The notes under the pieces: generated by a model
What the model saw: only the letters and a program-made list of their open reading frames with translations
Database searches by the model: none
What the model was told of the DNA's origin: nothing
Assembly (NCBI GenBank): GCA_050740255.1
Contig: JBOICV010000091.1
Coordinates: 1-44,847, forward strand
Direction: 5' to 3'
Length of the DNA: 44,847 nt
Source of the DNA: JBOICV01 sp050740255
GTDB taxonomy: Bacteria > Pseudomonadota > Gammaproteobacteria > Nevskiales > JBOICV01
Translations under genes and position numbers: made by a program
In this document: one piece after another, positions 7,036 to 14,520 of the stretch
Position numbering within the stretch: the first letter of the stretch is position 1
Layout: the number at the start of each line of letters is the position of its first letter

Positions 7036-7491
7036 TCAGCGGCGACCCGACGAGCCGAAGCCACCTTCGCCGCGATGACTTTCGCCGAACTCTTTCACCA
7101 TTTCGAACTCGGCCTGCACTACCGGCACCAGCACCAACTGGGCGATACGCTCGCCGGGATTGATGACGAAGCTGTCCTTGCCGCGGTTCCAGCACGACAC
7201 CATCAGCTCGCCCTGGTAGTCGGAGTCAATCAGCCCCACCAGATTGCCGAGCACGATGCCGTGCTTATGGCCGAGCCCCGAGCGCGGCAGAACTACCGCG
7301 GCCAGATGGCGATCTTCGATATGAATCGCCAGGCCGGTCTTGAGCAGCGTGGTGTCGCCGGGATTTAGTGTCAGCGGCGCATCCAGCACCGCACGCAAAT
7401 CCAGTCCGGCGGAGCCTGGGGTGGCGTAGCTGGGGAGAGGAAAATCCTTGCCCGCACGGGGATCGAGAATTTTTAGCTGGACTTTGCGCAT
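7036..7491 (-). CDS. dut: dUTP diphosphatase
   Basis: Dut hydrolyses dUTP to dUMP and pyrophosphate, limiting uracil incorporation in DNA and supplying dTMP synthesis. Within 151 residues the trimeric dUTPase motifs are present: motif 1 TPGSAGLDLRA, motif 2 LPRSGLGHKHG, motif 3 GLIDSDYQGEL with the catalytic Asp, motif 4 GERIAQLVL, and the flexible motif 5 RGEGGFGSSGR at the C-terminus. The ATG at 7491 gives the usual N-terminus (MRKVQLKILD); upstream in-frame codons run into a repeat element and are unlikely to be translated. It follows coaBC, as in many gammaproteobacteria. Confidence 0.97.
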   Translation of the reverse strand: MRKVQLKILDPRAGKDFPLPSYATPGSAGLDLRAVLDAPLTLNPGDTTLLKTGLAIHIEDRHLAAVVLPRSGLGHKHGIVLGNLVGLIDSDYQGELMVSCWNRGKDSFVINPGERIAQLVLVPVVQAEFEMVKEFGESHRGEGGFGSSGRR

Positions 7492-7517
7492 GAACGATAG
7501 CCGTAACAGGTTGCTCC

Positions 7518-7597
7518 CGTCATCCCGGCCAGGGATTGGCCGGGATCCAGTCACAGGGAGGTGTCACAACTGGACACCGGCCTTCGCCGGTGTGACG
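7518..7597. repeat. Paired-palindrome (REP-like) intergenic repeat
   Basis: Between coaBC and dut lie two hairpins, arms 7522-7530/7538-7546 and 7574-7581/7586-7593. They are themselves nested in matching outer ends (CGTCA at 7518 with TGACG at 7593-7597; CCAG at 7547 with CTGG at 7570). This layout is typical of the dispersed REP-type elements common in proteobacterial intergenic regions. In the coaBC-dut transcript it would form a strong RNA structure. Confidence 0.75.
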
Positions 7598-7614
7598 ACA
7601 TTATTTCTTGCTAT

Positions 7615-8826
7615 TTACGCGACCGCGCGATTTTTCGATTGATAACGTTGTGCGATCAATTCCACGAGCTGTCGCGCCAGGACTTTCTTGGGCGCTGCCG
7701 GCAATTCCTGGCCTCCGCCCGGCCAGAACACGGAGAGCGCGTTGTCCTCACGGTCAAAGGCGCGATCTGCGCCAACCCAGTTGGCGGCGATCATGTCGAG
7801 CTTTTTCCTGTCGAGCTTGCCGCGGGCGTAGGTCTCAAGATGGTCGGTCTCGGCAGCGAAGCCGACGGTGAATAGCTGCGGGTAGCGCTGCGCCGCGTCG
7901 GCCAGGATGTCGGGATTGCGCACGAGCTGCAGCGGCATTGCCTCGTTCTGCTTTTTCAGCTTCTGTCCGTTGGTGCTATGGGGACGGTAATCGGCGACCG
8001 CCGCACAGGCAATCAGAACTTCGGATTGGGCAGCGCGCGCCATCACCGCGGCGTGCATCTGCTCGGCGCTCTCCGTGTCCACGCGCGAGACGCCGGCTGG
8101 TGTGGGCAGCGTGACCGGCCCACTTATCAGCGTTACCTCGGCGCCAGCCGCGGCACAGGCTTCCGCGACCGCGAAACCCATGCGGCCGGAGGAACGATTG
8201 GTGATATAGCGCACCGGGTCCAGCGCTTCGCGCGTGGGGCCGGCGGTGATCAGCACTTTCGTGCCCTTGAGCAGACCCTCGCCAAAAAAATCCGCGGCGC
8301 GTTGCGCCAACTCCAGCGGCTCCAGCATGCGCCCTTCGCCCATCTCGCCGCAGGCCTGGCTGCCCTCGCCCGGGCCCCAGAGCCGTACGCCGCGTTTGCT
8401 CAGCAGTTCGGTGTTTTCCTGAGTCGCGGGATTGGCCCACATCAGGCGATTCATCGCCGGCGCCAGCGCAATCGGCGCATCCGTCGCCAGACAGAGCGTG
8501 GCCAATAAATCATCGGCCATACCGCGCGCGAAACGTGCGATGAAATTGGCGCTCGCCGGTGCAATCAGAATCAGATCGGCCCAGCGCGCCAGCTCGATAT
8601 GGCCCATGCCCGCTTCCGCGGCGGGATCAAGTAGTTCGCTGCGCACGGCGCGACCGGAAATCGCCTGGAAAGTCAGCGGCGTGACAAAAGCCTGGGCGCC
8701 TTTCGTCATCACCACCTGCACCTCGGCACCGCGCTCTTTCAGGCGGCGCACGAGGTCAGCGCTCTTGTAAGCGGCGATGCCGCCGGTGACCCCCAGCAGG
8801 ATGCGTTTCTTGGCCAGCGAACCCAT
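7615..8826 (-). CDS. coaBC: Bifunctional phosphopantothenoylcysteine decarboxylase/phosphopantothenate-cysteine ligase
   Basis: CoaBC performs two steps of coenzyme A biosynthesis: CTP-dependent joining of phosphopantothenate to cysteine, then FMN-dependent decarboxylation to phosphopantetheine. The 403-residue protein has the N-terminal CoaC flavoprotein domain (GVTGGIAAYKSADLVRRL, catalytic His in GMGHIELAR near residue 76, PAMN segment, and QACGEMGEGRM with the conserved Cys). The C-terminal CoaB domain has TAGPTREALDPVRYITNRSS and the AAVADYRP-KLKK segment. The length is normal. It is followed by dut, with coaD in a separate operon at 22715. Confidence 0.97.
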   Translation of the reverse strand: MGSLAKKRILLGVTGGIAAYKSADLVRRLKERGAEVQVVMTKGAQAFVTPLTFQAISGRAVRSELLDPAAEAGMGHIELARWADLILIAPASANFIARFARGMADDLLATLCLATDAPIALAPAMNRLMWANPATQENTELLSKRGVRLWGPGEGSQACGEMGEGRMLEPLELAQRAADFFGEGLLKGTKVLITAGPTREALDPVRYITNRSSGRMGFAVAEACAAAGAEVTLISGPVTLPTPAGVSRVDTESAEQMHAAVMARAAQSEVLIACAAVADYRPHSTNGQKLKKQNEAMPLQLVRNPDILADAAQRYPQLFTVGFAAETDHLETYARGKLDRKKLDMIAANWVGADRAFDREDNALSVFWPGGGQELPAAPKKVLARQLVELIAQRYQSKNRAVA

Positions 8827-8889
8827 CGGAATACCTTGTAAAACCAGCAGTTAGCCTAGCGCAAATTGCCCGCGACTGCAGCTTGCCGC

Positions 8890-9984
8890 TCAGTGACTCA
8901 AACGGGCCAGGCCCTCTTCGGCGCTGGCGTCGCCCAGATCCTGCGCCTTGCGATACCAGACCCTCGCTTTTTGCGGATCCCGCGGCACACCCTGGCCTTG
9001 TTCGTAAAGCCAGCCGACGCCGCTCATGCCCTTGGCGCTGCCGTTTTCTGCGGCGCGGCGAAACCAGAAAAATGCTTCGCTCGCGTCGTGCGGCAGCAGC
9101 TTACCCAGGCCGCTCATATAAAGCGTGCCCAACCAGTATTGACTTTCCGCGTGATTTTGTTCGGCGGCGCGGCGCAGCCAGAGCAAGGCTGTCTGCTGAT
9201 CCTTGCTGACGGCGCGGCCGTGATAGTACATGCCGCTCAGTGCCAGCTGCCCGTCCGCAAAACCGTGCTCGGCCGATCGCCGGAACCATTCGAGCGCGTT
9301 AGCGTCGCTCTGTTTTACACCCTGGCCCGCGCCGTACAGATAGCCCAGCAGGTATTCGAAGGGCGGATCGCCGCTCTCGGCCGCTTCCGTGACCAGCTGC
9401 GTCAGCCGCTCCGGTGTCGGCGCCGGCGTCACTGTCAGACTGGTGCCGAACGTATCGCCTTGGGCGCGGAAGACCTCGAGATTCACCGAACCACCGACAC
9501 CCGCTCGAGTGGTCGCGGCGGACAGTTGCGCCTCCCCCACCAGCGGCTCACCCGCGGCGGCCAGCAGCACATCGCCCGACCGCAGGCCAGCGCGCGCCGC
9601 CGGGCCATCGGGATACACCAGCGCCACCACCAGCGCGGCTGCGCGAGCCAGGCCGAGCCGATGCAGGTTTTGCGGCAGGATCGGCACGCAGCTCAGGCCG
9701 AGCCAGCCCGCGACCGACGCCGCGTCGGCCGCGCTTGACGGAGTCGCTTCACGCCGCAACGGCGGGCGCACCACCACTTGTTCTTCAAGCACCACCGGCG
9801 GCGACCAGATGGCGGCGCGCGTTTCAGTCGCGACGACTGCTGGAGATAAATCGCCGGCGGGCGGCGGCTGGCCGCTGCGCTCGATAGCCAGCACGGCCAA
9901 CAGGATTGAGGCGAGCAGCAACAAACCCGTGCGGCGGCGCTGCACTGAGTTGGTCTGCGGCTGGCTTGTGTTATCCGTATCCAT
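8890..9984 (-). CDS. Membrane-anchored PDZ and Sel1-repeat protein
   Basis: The 364-residue protein begins with a short basic segment (RRR at 16-18) and one hydrophobic helix (about 19-35), suggesting a signal anchor with the rest in the periplasm. After a Pro-rich linker, a PDZ-like domain (about 95-195) shows YPDGPAARAGLRSGDVLLAA. From about 205 to the end there are four Sel1-like repeats with the A-x-x-WFRRAAE-G signature. Sel1 repeats are protein-interaction solenoids and PDZ domains bind C-terminal peptides, so a periplasmic scaffold or quality-control role is plausible but unproven. It sits between coaBC and divergent radC. I do not recognise a named gene. Confidence 0.85.
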   Translation of the reverse strand: MDTDNTSQPQTNSVQRRRTGLLLLASILLAVLAIERSGQPPPAGDLSPAVVATETRAAIWSPPVVLEEQVVVRPPLRREATPSSAADAASVAGWLGLSCVPILPQNLHRLGLARAAALVVALVYPDGPAARAGLRSGDVLLAAAGEPLVGEAQLSAATTRAGVGGSVNLEVFRAQGDTFGTSLTVTPAPTPERLTQLVTEAAESGDPPFEYLLGYLYGAGQGVKQSDANALEWFRRSAEHGFADGQLALSGMYYHGRAVSKDQQTALLWLRRAAEQNHAESQYWLGTLYMSGLGKLLPHDASEAFFWFRRAAENGSAKGMSGVGWLYEQGQGVPRDPQKARVWYRKAQDLGDASAEEGLARLSH

Positions 9985-10042
9985 CCCTTTCCTGGCTGTT
10001 GTTCCGGCTGCGCACTCGATCGAGGCGGTGCGACATAAGTCC

Positions 10043-10059
10043 CCGCGGTAAGACCGCGG
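10043..10059. repeat. Perfect hairpin upstream of radC
   Basis: CCGCGGT (10043-10049) and ACCGCGG (10053-10059) form a 7-bp stem with a 3-base loop in the divergent intergenic region (9985-10150). No T-tract follows, so it is not an obvious intrinsic terminator; it may be an operator or a REP remnant. Confidence 0.35.
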
Positions 10060-10150
10060 CCTTCGCGGCGAAGTTGCTGGTCAGTGCCTTCGGCTGCGTT
10101 TATTCTTGCTTCATGCGCGAAAAACTCTCCGCCAAGCCCCAAGCATCGCG

Positions 10151-10831
10151 ATGAGCATACGAGACTGGCCGCCGGGCGAACGACCGCGCGAAAAACTGCT
10201 GGAAAAAGGTGCTGCGGCGCTGTCCGACGCGGAATTACTGGCGATTTTTCTGCGCACCGGTGTGGCCGGCCAGAGCGCGGTGGATCTGGCGCGCAGCCTG
10301 CTGCAGCAGTTTGGCGGATTGCGCCAGTTGCTGGAAGCCGACCGCGAACAATTCAGCGCGGTCAAAGGCCTGGGCACCGCCAAATTCGCGCAATTGCAAG
10401 CGGTGCTGGAGATGGCGCAACGGCATCTGTTGGCGCAGCTCGCGCGGAGCGATGCGCTCAAGCATCCCGCCGCGGTGCGCGACTACCTGCAGTCGCGGCT
10501 GCGGCATTTGCCGCACGAAAGCTTCGCCTGCCTGTATCTGGACAACCAGCATCAGGTGATCGGATTCGAGGAATTGTTTCGCGGCACGCTGAGCGGCGCC
10601 AGCGTATATCCGCGCGAGGTGGTCAAGAGCGCACTCAAGCACAACGCCGCCGCGGTCATTCTGGCGCACAACCATCCCAGCGGAATTGCCGAACCAAGCG
10701 CCGCGGACCGGCAGCTCACGCGGCAGTTGCAGGACGCGCTGGCGCTGGTGGAAATCCGCGTGCTCGACCACTTCGTGATCGGCGATGGGCCGGCGGTAAG
10801 CTTCGCCGAACGCGGCTGGTTATCAGGCTGA
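10151..10831 (+). CDS. radC: RadC family JAB-domain protein
   Basis: RadC-family proteins (UPF0758) combine an N-terminal helix-hairpin-helix region with a C-terminal JAB/MPN metal-binding domain. Despite the name, a direct role in DNA repair is doubtful. In this 226-residue protein the HhH region (RTGVAGQSAVDLARSLLQQF to about 85) precedes the JAB motif, where AVILAHNHPSG supplies the two metal-ligand histidines and a downstream ADRQLTRQL carries the acidic ligand. The start is ATG at 10151, giving the family-typical MSIRDWPPGERPREKLL. The 3' end overlaps the convergent thioesterase gene by 9 bp. The radC-rpmB-rpmG vicinity is conserved, though here three genes intervene. Confidence 0.95.
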   Translation: MSIRDWPPGERPREKLLEKGAAALSDAELLAIFLRTGVAGQSAVDLARSLLQQFGGLRQLLEADREQFSAVKGLGTAKFAQLQAVLEMAQRHLLAQLARSDALKHPAAVRDYLQSRLRHLPHESFACLYLDNQHQVIGFEELFRGTLSGASVYPREVVKSALKHNAAAVILAHNHPSGIAEPSAADRQLTRQLQDALALVEIRVLDHFVIGDGPAVSFAERGWLSG

Positions 10832-11365
10832 TTTCAGGCTTGCGGTGAGCTGATTCTGCGCGTGGTGCCAGCCTTCCACCCAGGCGGGCAGCGGCGGCGA
10901 AGGCTGGGTGAAACCGATCAGTGCCAGCACTTGCGCCGGCGCGCCGTGACCGTCGCGCGAGCGGAATAAATAGCGCACCAGCACCGTCGCAGTCACGCGC
11001 CCACCCTGCACGAAGCGATGCTCGGCGAACAACCATTTCTCGTTCCAGCCCAGCAGGCGCGAGTGCAATTCATAGCACTCGAAAGCATGCATGGCGCGGC
11101 TGAAGCGCGCATTCGAATCGCCTGCAACCGGCGCCAGCCCCTGCGCCCGCGCGGCGCGCCACAAGCCCGTGCGCAGCCACCAGTCCAGCCGGCCGATGTC
11201 GGCGATGGAGAAATAGCGGCCGTTGTTCATGTGGATATTCATATCCAGATCGTTGGGCCAGACCCGGAAGCGCAGCACGCTCGTCTCCAGGACCGCAAGC
11301 CGCGGGCGCCAGCGCTGCGACAACAGCACTTTGAGCATTCGGAACAGGCAGACCATGTGGAGCAT
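10823..11365 (-). CDS. Acyl-CoA thioesterase-like hotdog-fold protein (THEM6/4HBT type)
   Basis: The 180-residue protein has the hotdog thioesterase signature VWPNDLDMNIHMNNGRYFSI, in which the Asp and the helix following HMNNGRY form the active site of 4-hydroxybenzoyl-CoA thioesterase relatives. It most likely hydrolyses an acyl-CoA in the cytoplasm; the substrate is unknown. The start is uncertain. The ATG at 11365 is the longest choice, but homologues usually begin near MLKVLLSQRW, the ATG at 11338, and neither has a clear ribosome binding site. The two downstream-reading TetR genes at 11433-12556 precede it in the same orientation and could control it. Confidence 0.88.
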   Translation of the reverse strand: MLHMVCLFRMLKVLLSQRWRPRLAVLETSVLRFRVWPNDLDMNIHMNNGRYFSIADIGRLDWWLRTGLWRAARAQGLAPVAGDSNARFSRAMHAFECYELHSRLLGWNEKWLFAEHRFVQGGRVTATVLVRYLFRSRDGHGAPAQVLALIGFTQPSPPLPAWVEGWHHAQNQLTASLKSA

Positions 11366-11432
11366 TCAACACGCGGGGACAAAGAAAGTCTACGCGCGAT
11401 GCGGCGCGCGTTACAGCAGCCTGGAACTTCCG

Positions 11433-11990
11433 CTAAAGCGGCGGCCCGCTCAGAAAATCCGCCAGCGCGGCACGGTAGTCAGGCAGCTTGCGCCGCGCCT
11501 GATGCTCGGCCAGCGAGGCCTCCTGACTCATCGCCATCAGCAAGCGCGCGGCTTCGCTCGCGTGCCGCCAACCCATCGCGCCGAGCTCATGCGTAATCAA
11601 ATGCACGTAACCGCGGTTGCGTTGCCGCAGGGCTTCGCCGATGACGGCATTGGTGTAGCGCTTCTCGACCAGCCAGGCGCGCAAGGGGAAGTGTTCGAGA
11701 CAGACATCAAGATAGGTCTCGATCGCGCATTTCAGCCGCTCCACCCCGGGCGCGGTCTGGGCGGTGGCCTGCACCACACGGCTCCGCAAATCATCCATGA
11801 AACGCTCTTGCAAAATCAGCAGGTACTGATCCAGATCGGTGAACTGCTGCTCGAACTCATGCGGCGCCAGACCGGCCGCCTGCGCGATCAGCGCGCCATT
11901 CACTTGCGCCAAGGGCATACGCTCGGCCAGGTACAAGCCTGCCTCGAGCAGCGCGGCGCGGGAATCCTGGGCGGAGGCCATGGCGAACAT
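11433..11990 (-). CDS. TetR family transcriptional regulator (second of a tandem pair)
   Basis: The 185-residue protein has an N-terminal TetR-type domain: RAALLEAGLYLAERMPLAQV, then the weak HTH NGALIAQAAGLAPHEFEQQF and the helix YLLILQERFMDDL. An all-helical ligand/dimer domain with YLDVCLEHFPLRAWLVEKRY follows. The recognition helix is unusual (HEFEQQFTDLDQ in place of the common YYHFGSKEEL), so DNA specificity may have diverged. It begins 2 bases after the upstream TetR stop, so the two are surely co-transcribed. Overall resemblance to its neighbour suggests an old duplication. The ligand is unknown; the adjacent thioesterase gene hints at acyl-CoA or lipid metabolism. Confidence 0.85.
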   Translation of the reverse strand: MFAMASAQDSRAALLEAGLYLAERMPLAQVNGALIAQAAGLAPHEFEQQFTDLDQYLLILQERFMDDLRSRVVQATAQTAPGVERLKCAIETYLDVCLEHFPLRAWLVEKRYTNAVIGEALRQRNRGYVHLITHELGAMGWRHASEAARLLMAMSQEASLAEHQARRKLPDYRAALADFLSGPPL

Positions 11991-11992
11991 GC

Positions 11993-12556
11993 TTAATGCC
12001 GATCCAGATAGCCGAACATCACATGCCGCAATTCCGGCTGCGCTGCGCCGGCTTCCAGCTCCGCCATGACGATTTCGGTGGTCATGGCGACGTATAAATG
12101 CGCCGCCGCCGCCGGCTGCGGCCAGCGCAGCAGTTCGAATTCCAGCCGGATCAAGGTGGTATAGCCGCGCGCCCGGGTGCGCAGCAAATCACGCGCGGCG
12201 GCGTGAAAGTGCAGATCGCGCAGTAATGTACGCAAGGCGGGACGTTGCAGGCTGGCGTCAAAGTAGGTCGTGACCGCCTGCTGCAGGCGGTGTTTGCCGG
12301 GAGGGGTTGCCGTCATGCTCTGAGTCACCTCGGCCCGCACTTCGTCGAGCAACTGACGCAAGAGCGCGAGCTGGAAAGCCTCCAAGCCGTCGAAATGCAG
12401 GTAGTAGGCGCCGGGCGCGACCTGTGCCGCCTGCGCTAAGCTGGATACAGTCAATTCCGTGCAGGGCACGCCGCGTTGCAATAGCTGCGCGCCGGCCAGC
12501 AGCAAGGCCTGACGTGTGCGTTCCCCGGAACCGAGCGCCTGTGCCACGATAGCCAT
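11993..12556 (-). CDS. TetR family transcriptional regulator (first of a tandem pair)
   Basis: This 187-residue regulator has a classical TetR DNA-binding domain: TRQALLLAGAQLLQRGVPCT, then the HTH VSSLAQAAQVAPGAYYLHFD and the helix AFQLALLRQLLDE. The C-terminal half aligns in layout with the following TetR protein (YFDASLQRPALRTLLRDLHF). It is the promoter-proximal gene of the pair. A 16-bp dyad (12570-12585) lies 14 bases upstream of its start and may be its operator. Two TetR proteins in one operon could form heterodimers or respond to different ligands; this is speculative. Confidence 0.88.
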   Translation of the reverse strand: MAIVAQALGSGERTRQALLLAGAQLLQRGVPCTELTVSSLAQAAQVAPGAYYLHFDGLEAFQLALLRQLLDEVRAEVTQSMTATPPGKHRLQQAVTTYFDASLQRPALRTLLRDLHFHAAARDLLRTRARGYTTLIRLEFELLRWPQPAAAAHLYVAMTTEIVMAELEAGAAQPELRHVMFGYLDRH

Positions 12557-12569
12557 GCCCTGCCTCTTG

Positions 12570-12585
12570 CGCCCATCCTTGGGCG
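12570..12585. promoter_or_regulatory. Dyad upstream of the TetR pair
   Basis: CGCCCA (12570-12575) and TGGGCG (12580-12585) form a perfect inverted repeat with a 4-base centre, just upstream of the first TetR gene. The size and place fit a TetR-family autoregulatory operator. A chance GC-rich palindrome cannot be excluded. Confidence 0.4.
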
Positions 12586-12851
12586 TTTCGCATTAGCAGG
12601 CGCACGGTCCGTGCCAATGGGGGTATGGGCGGATTCAGGCACTTATCCGGTAAGCGACCGGATTGCAGTGCCAGAAGTGACAGAATTGGGCAAAAACTGA
12701 CCACCTACTGCCAGTCTGAGTTGCGCGCTATAGGCGTAAATGGGCAATCCGCTGATCTTTTCCTCACAAAACTCCAGCATAGTTGCCGTAGCGCCCATTC
12801 CGGATGACCGGCGGCGCTGAATTTCCGACAAGCGGCGGTCGCTGTTCCGGC

Positions 12852-12880
12852 TTGCTTGGGCAGGCCGAAACTGATATAAA
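12852..12880 (+). promoter_or_regulatory. Promoter of rpmB-rpmG
   Basis: TTGCTT (12852-12857) and TATAAA (12875-12880) with a 17-bp spacer form a convincing sigma-70 promoter about 80 bases upstream of rpmB. The rest of the 406-base region 12557-12962 shows no gene on either strand that I can support; the long antisense frame there runs across both ribosomal protein genes. Confidence 0.65.
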
Positions 12881-12962
12881 GCCGCGCTTTACGCGAACCC
12901 CGTTTCGGTCTGCCCCGGTCTGCGAGAGGGGTCGCCGTAGCAAACTTAATCAAGGTGTATTC

Positions 12963-13199
12963 ATGTCCAGAGTCTGCCAAGTCACCGGCAAGCGGCCGGT
13001 GGTGGGTCACAACGTGTCCCACGCCAACAACAGGACCAAACGGCGCTTCCTGCCGAATCTTCAGTACCACCGCTTCTGGGTGGAAACCGAGAAGCGCTTC
13101 GTGCGCTTGCGGGTGTCCACGCAAGGCATGCGCATGATTGACAAGAGCGGGATAGACTCCGTGCTCGCGGGCATCCGCACCCGCGGCGACAAGGTATAA
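12963..13199 (+). CDS. rpmB: 50S ribosomal protein L28
   Basis: L28 is a small basic protein of the large ribosomal subunit. The 78-residue product is clearly L28: MSRVCQVTGKRPVVGHNVSH, then ANNRTKRRFLPNLQYHRFWV and the C-terminal RLRVSTQGMRMIDKSGID. The Cys-rich zinc motif of some L28 paralogues is absent; only Cys5 is present. A purine-rich stretch (AAGGTG) lies a few bases before the ATG. rpmG follows 3 bases after the stop, the standard bacterial pairing. Confidence 0.98.
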   Translation: MSRVCQVTGKRPVVGHNVSHANNRTKRRFLPNLQYHRFWVETEKRFVRLRVSTQGMRMIDKSGIDSVLAGIRTRGDKV

Positions 13200-13202
13200 A
13201 GC

Positions 13203-13370
13203 ATGGCCAGCAAGAATCGTGAGAAGATCAAGCTGGTGTCCAGCGCCGGCACCGGTTTCTACTACACCACCACCAAAAACAAGCGCAATACGCCGGACAA
13301 GCTGGAGTTCAGCAAGTATGATCCGGTGGCGCGCAAGCATGTGGCGTTCAAAGAAGCCAAAATCAAGTAA
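13203..13370 (+). CDS. rpmG: 50S ribosomal protein L33
   Basis: L33 is a 55-residue protein of the large ribosomal subunit, in the short zinc-free form: MASKNREKIKLVSSAGTGFY, then YTTTKNKRNTPDKLEFSKYD and a basic end, ARKHVAFKEAKIK. It has no CxxC pairs. The ATG at 13203 is 3 bases after the rpmB stop, and an intrinsic terminator begins 15 bases after its own stop, so rpmB-rpmG forms a closed two-gene operon. It is separate from the thioesterase/TetR genes, which read the other way. Confidence 0.98.
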   Translation: MASKNREKIKLVSSAGTGFYYTTTKNKRNTPDKLEFSKYDPVARKHVAFKEAKIK

Positions 13371-13384
13371 CACGTGATCCGAAG

Positions 13385-13417
13385 AAAAACCCCGCAATAG
13401 CGGGGTTTTTTTGTTTT
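13385..13417 (+). terminator. Intrinsic terminator after rpmG
   Basis: The stem CCCCGC (13390-13395) and GCGGGG (13400-13405) encloses the loop AATA, is flanked by an A-run on the left, and is followed by seven Ts and TTGTTTT. It is a textbook terminator of the rpmB-rpmG transcript. Confidence 0.95.
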
Positions 13418-13569
13418 GGGCACTTGAGCAATGCCGAGTTATTTGTACAATCAGCGCGCCCCCGAGCGTAGATGGGCGCACACGTCGGCGAGCACCGAAC
13501 TTTTGCTGGCGGCGCGGGTCACTGACGCGGTCGGCAATTGCAGACAGAACTAACAGCGGGATTGAAGCA

Positions 13570-14520
13570 ATGAACGATATCACCCTGGTCCGTGCGGAGC
13601 AGTTGTCGAAGCACTACGGCCAGCGCACCGCGGTAAGCGGGCTCAGTCTCGAGTTGCGCCAAGGCGAAATACTGGGCCTGCTAGGCCCCAACGGTGCGGG
13701 TAAAACCACCACCCTGAAAATGCTGTCCGGCTGCCTCGCGCCAAGTTCCGGCAAGGTGTGGATCAAGGGTATTGACCTCAGCGAAGACCCCAAGCTTGCG
13801 AAGCAGGCGATTGGTTACCTGCCGGAGCGGCCGCCGGTTTATCCGGAATTGACGGTAGATGAGTATCTGGACTTTTGTGCGCGCGTGCACGGGGTTGCGC
13901 CCGGTCAGCGCAAGGCTGCCGTTAGCTCCGCCAAACGTGACGCCGGCTTGAGCGATGTCGGCCAGCGCGTCATCGGCAATTTATCCAGGGGTTATCAGCA
14001 GCGCGTCGGCATCGCGCAGGCGATCGTGCACCGGCCACCGGTGATCATTCTCGATGAACCCACGGTGGGGCTTGATCCGATCCAGATCCGCGAGATTCGC
14101 CGCTTGATCCGCGAACTCGCACAAGGTCATAGTCTGATTCTCTCCAGCCATATCCTGCCGGAGATTCAAGCCACCTGCGATCGCGTGGTCATCATCCACC
14201 AAGGCCGCATCGTGTTCGCCGAAAGCATGGCGACGGTACAGGCGGTGGCGGCCCAGAGCCGGATTCTGCTCACCCTCAAGCGCATACCCGCGGTGGAAGC
14301 TCTGCGCGCGGTGTCAGGCGTGGCCCAGGTCGAGCTGCTGGCCGACGGGCGCGTGCAAATCACCAGCACCTCGGGCCAGGATCCGCGCGAAGCGCTGGTG
14401 GCACGCGCGGTGGCCGAAGACTGGGGGCTGCTGGAAATTGCCCTGCAGCACAAGACGCTGGAAGAAATTTTCGTCGAGCTGACGGCCCGCGACTCGGCAG
14501 CCACGCAGGAGGCCGCCTGA
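13570..14520 (+). CDS. ABC transporter ATP-binding protein (GldA-like)
   Basis: This 316-residue ABC ATPase powers the export complex formed with the next gene. It has Walker A GPNGAGKTT, a Q-loop region near YLPERPP, the signature LSRGYQQRVGIAQAI, Walker B VIILDEPTVGLDP and the H-loop SSHILPEI. The C-terminal extension after the H-loop is typical of NatA/GldA/CcmA-like drug and polysaccharide exporters. I use the ATG at 13570 (MNDITLVRAEQLSKHYG); the frame is open further upstream but is not ABC-like. Its TGA overlaps the next ATG by one base (TGATG), so translation is coupled to the permease gene. Confidence 0.95.
   Translation: MNDITLVRAEQLSKHYGQRTAVSGLSLELRQGEILGLLGPNGAGKTTTLKMLSGCLAPSSGKVWIKGIDLSEDPKLAKQAIGYLPERPPVYPELTVDEYLDFCARVHGVAPGQRKAAVSSAKRDAGLSDVGQRVIGNLSRGYQQRVGIAQAIVHRPPVIILDEPTVGLDPIQIREIRRLIRELAQGHSLILSSHILPEIQATCDRVVIIHQGRIVFAESMATVQAVAAQSRILLTLKRIPAVEALRAVSGVAQVELLADGRVQITSTSGQDPREALVARAVAEDWGLLEIALQHKTLEEIFVELTARDSAATQEAA

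Noticed and set aside
8866..9738. Rightward open frame of 290 codons across the PDZ-Sel1 gene
   Set aside because: The opposite strand encodes recognisable Sel1 repeats and a PDZ motif; this frame has composition typical of a complement.
10043..10059. Terminator between the PDZ-Sel1 gene and radC
   Set aside because: The two genes diverge here, so no transcript needs ending, and no T-tract follows the hairpin.
12705..13583. Long leftward open frame of 292 codons
   Set aside because: It is antisense to both rpmB and rpmG and their promoter and terminator, which are certain; it shows no protein family features.
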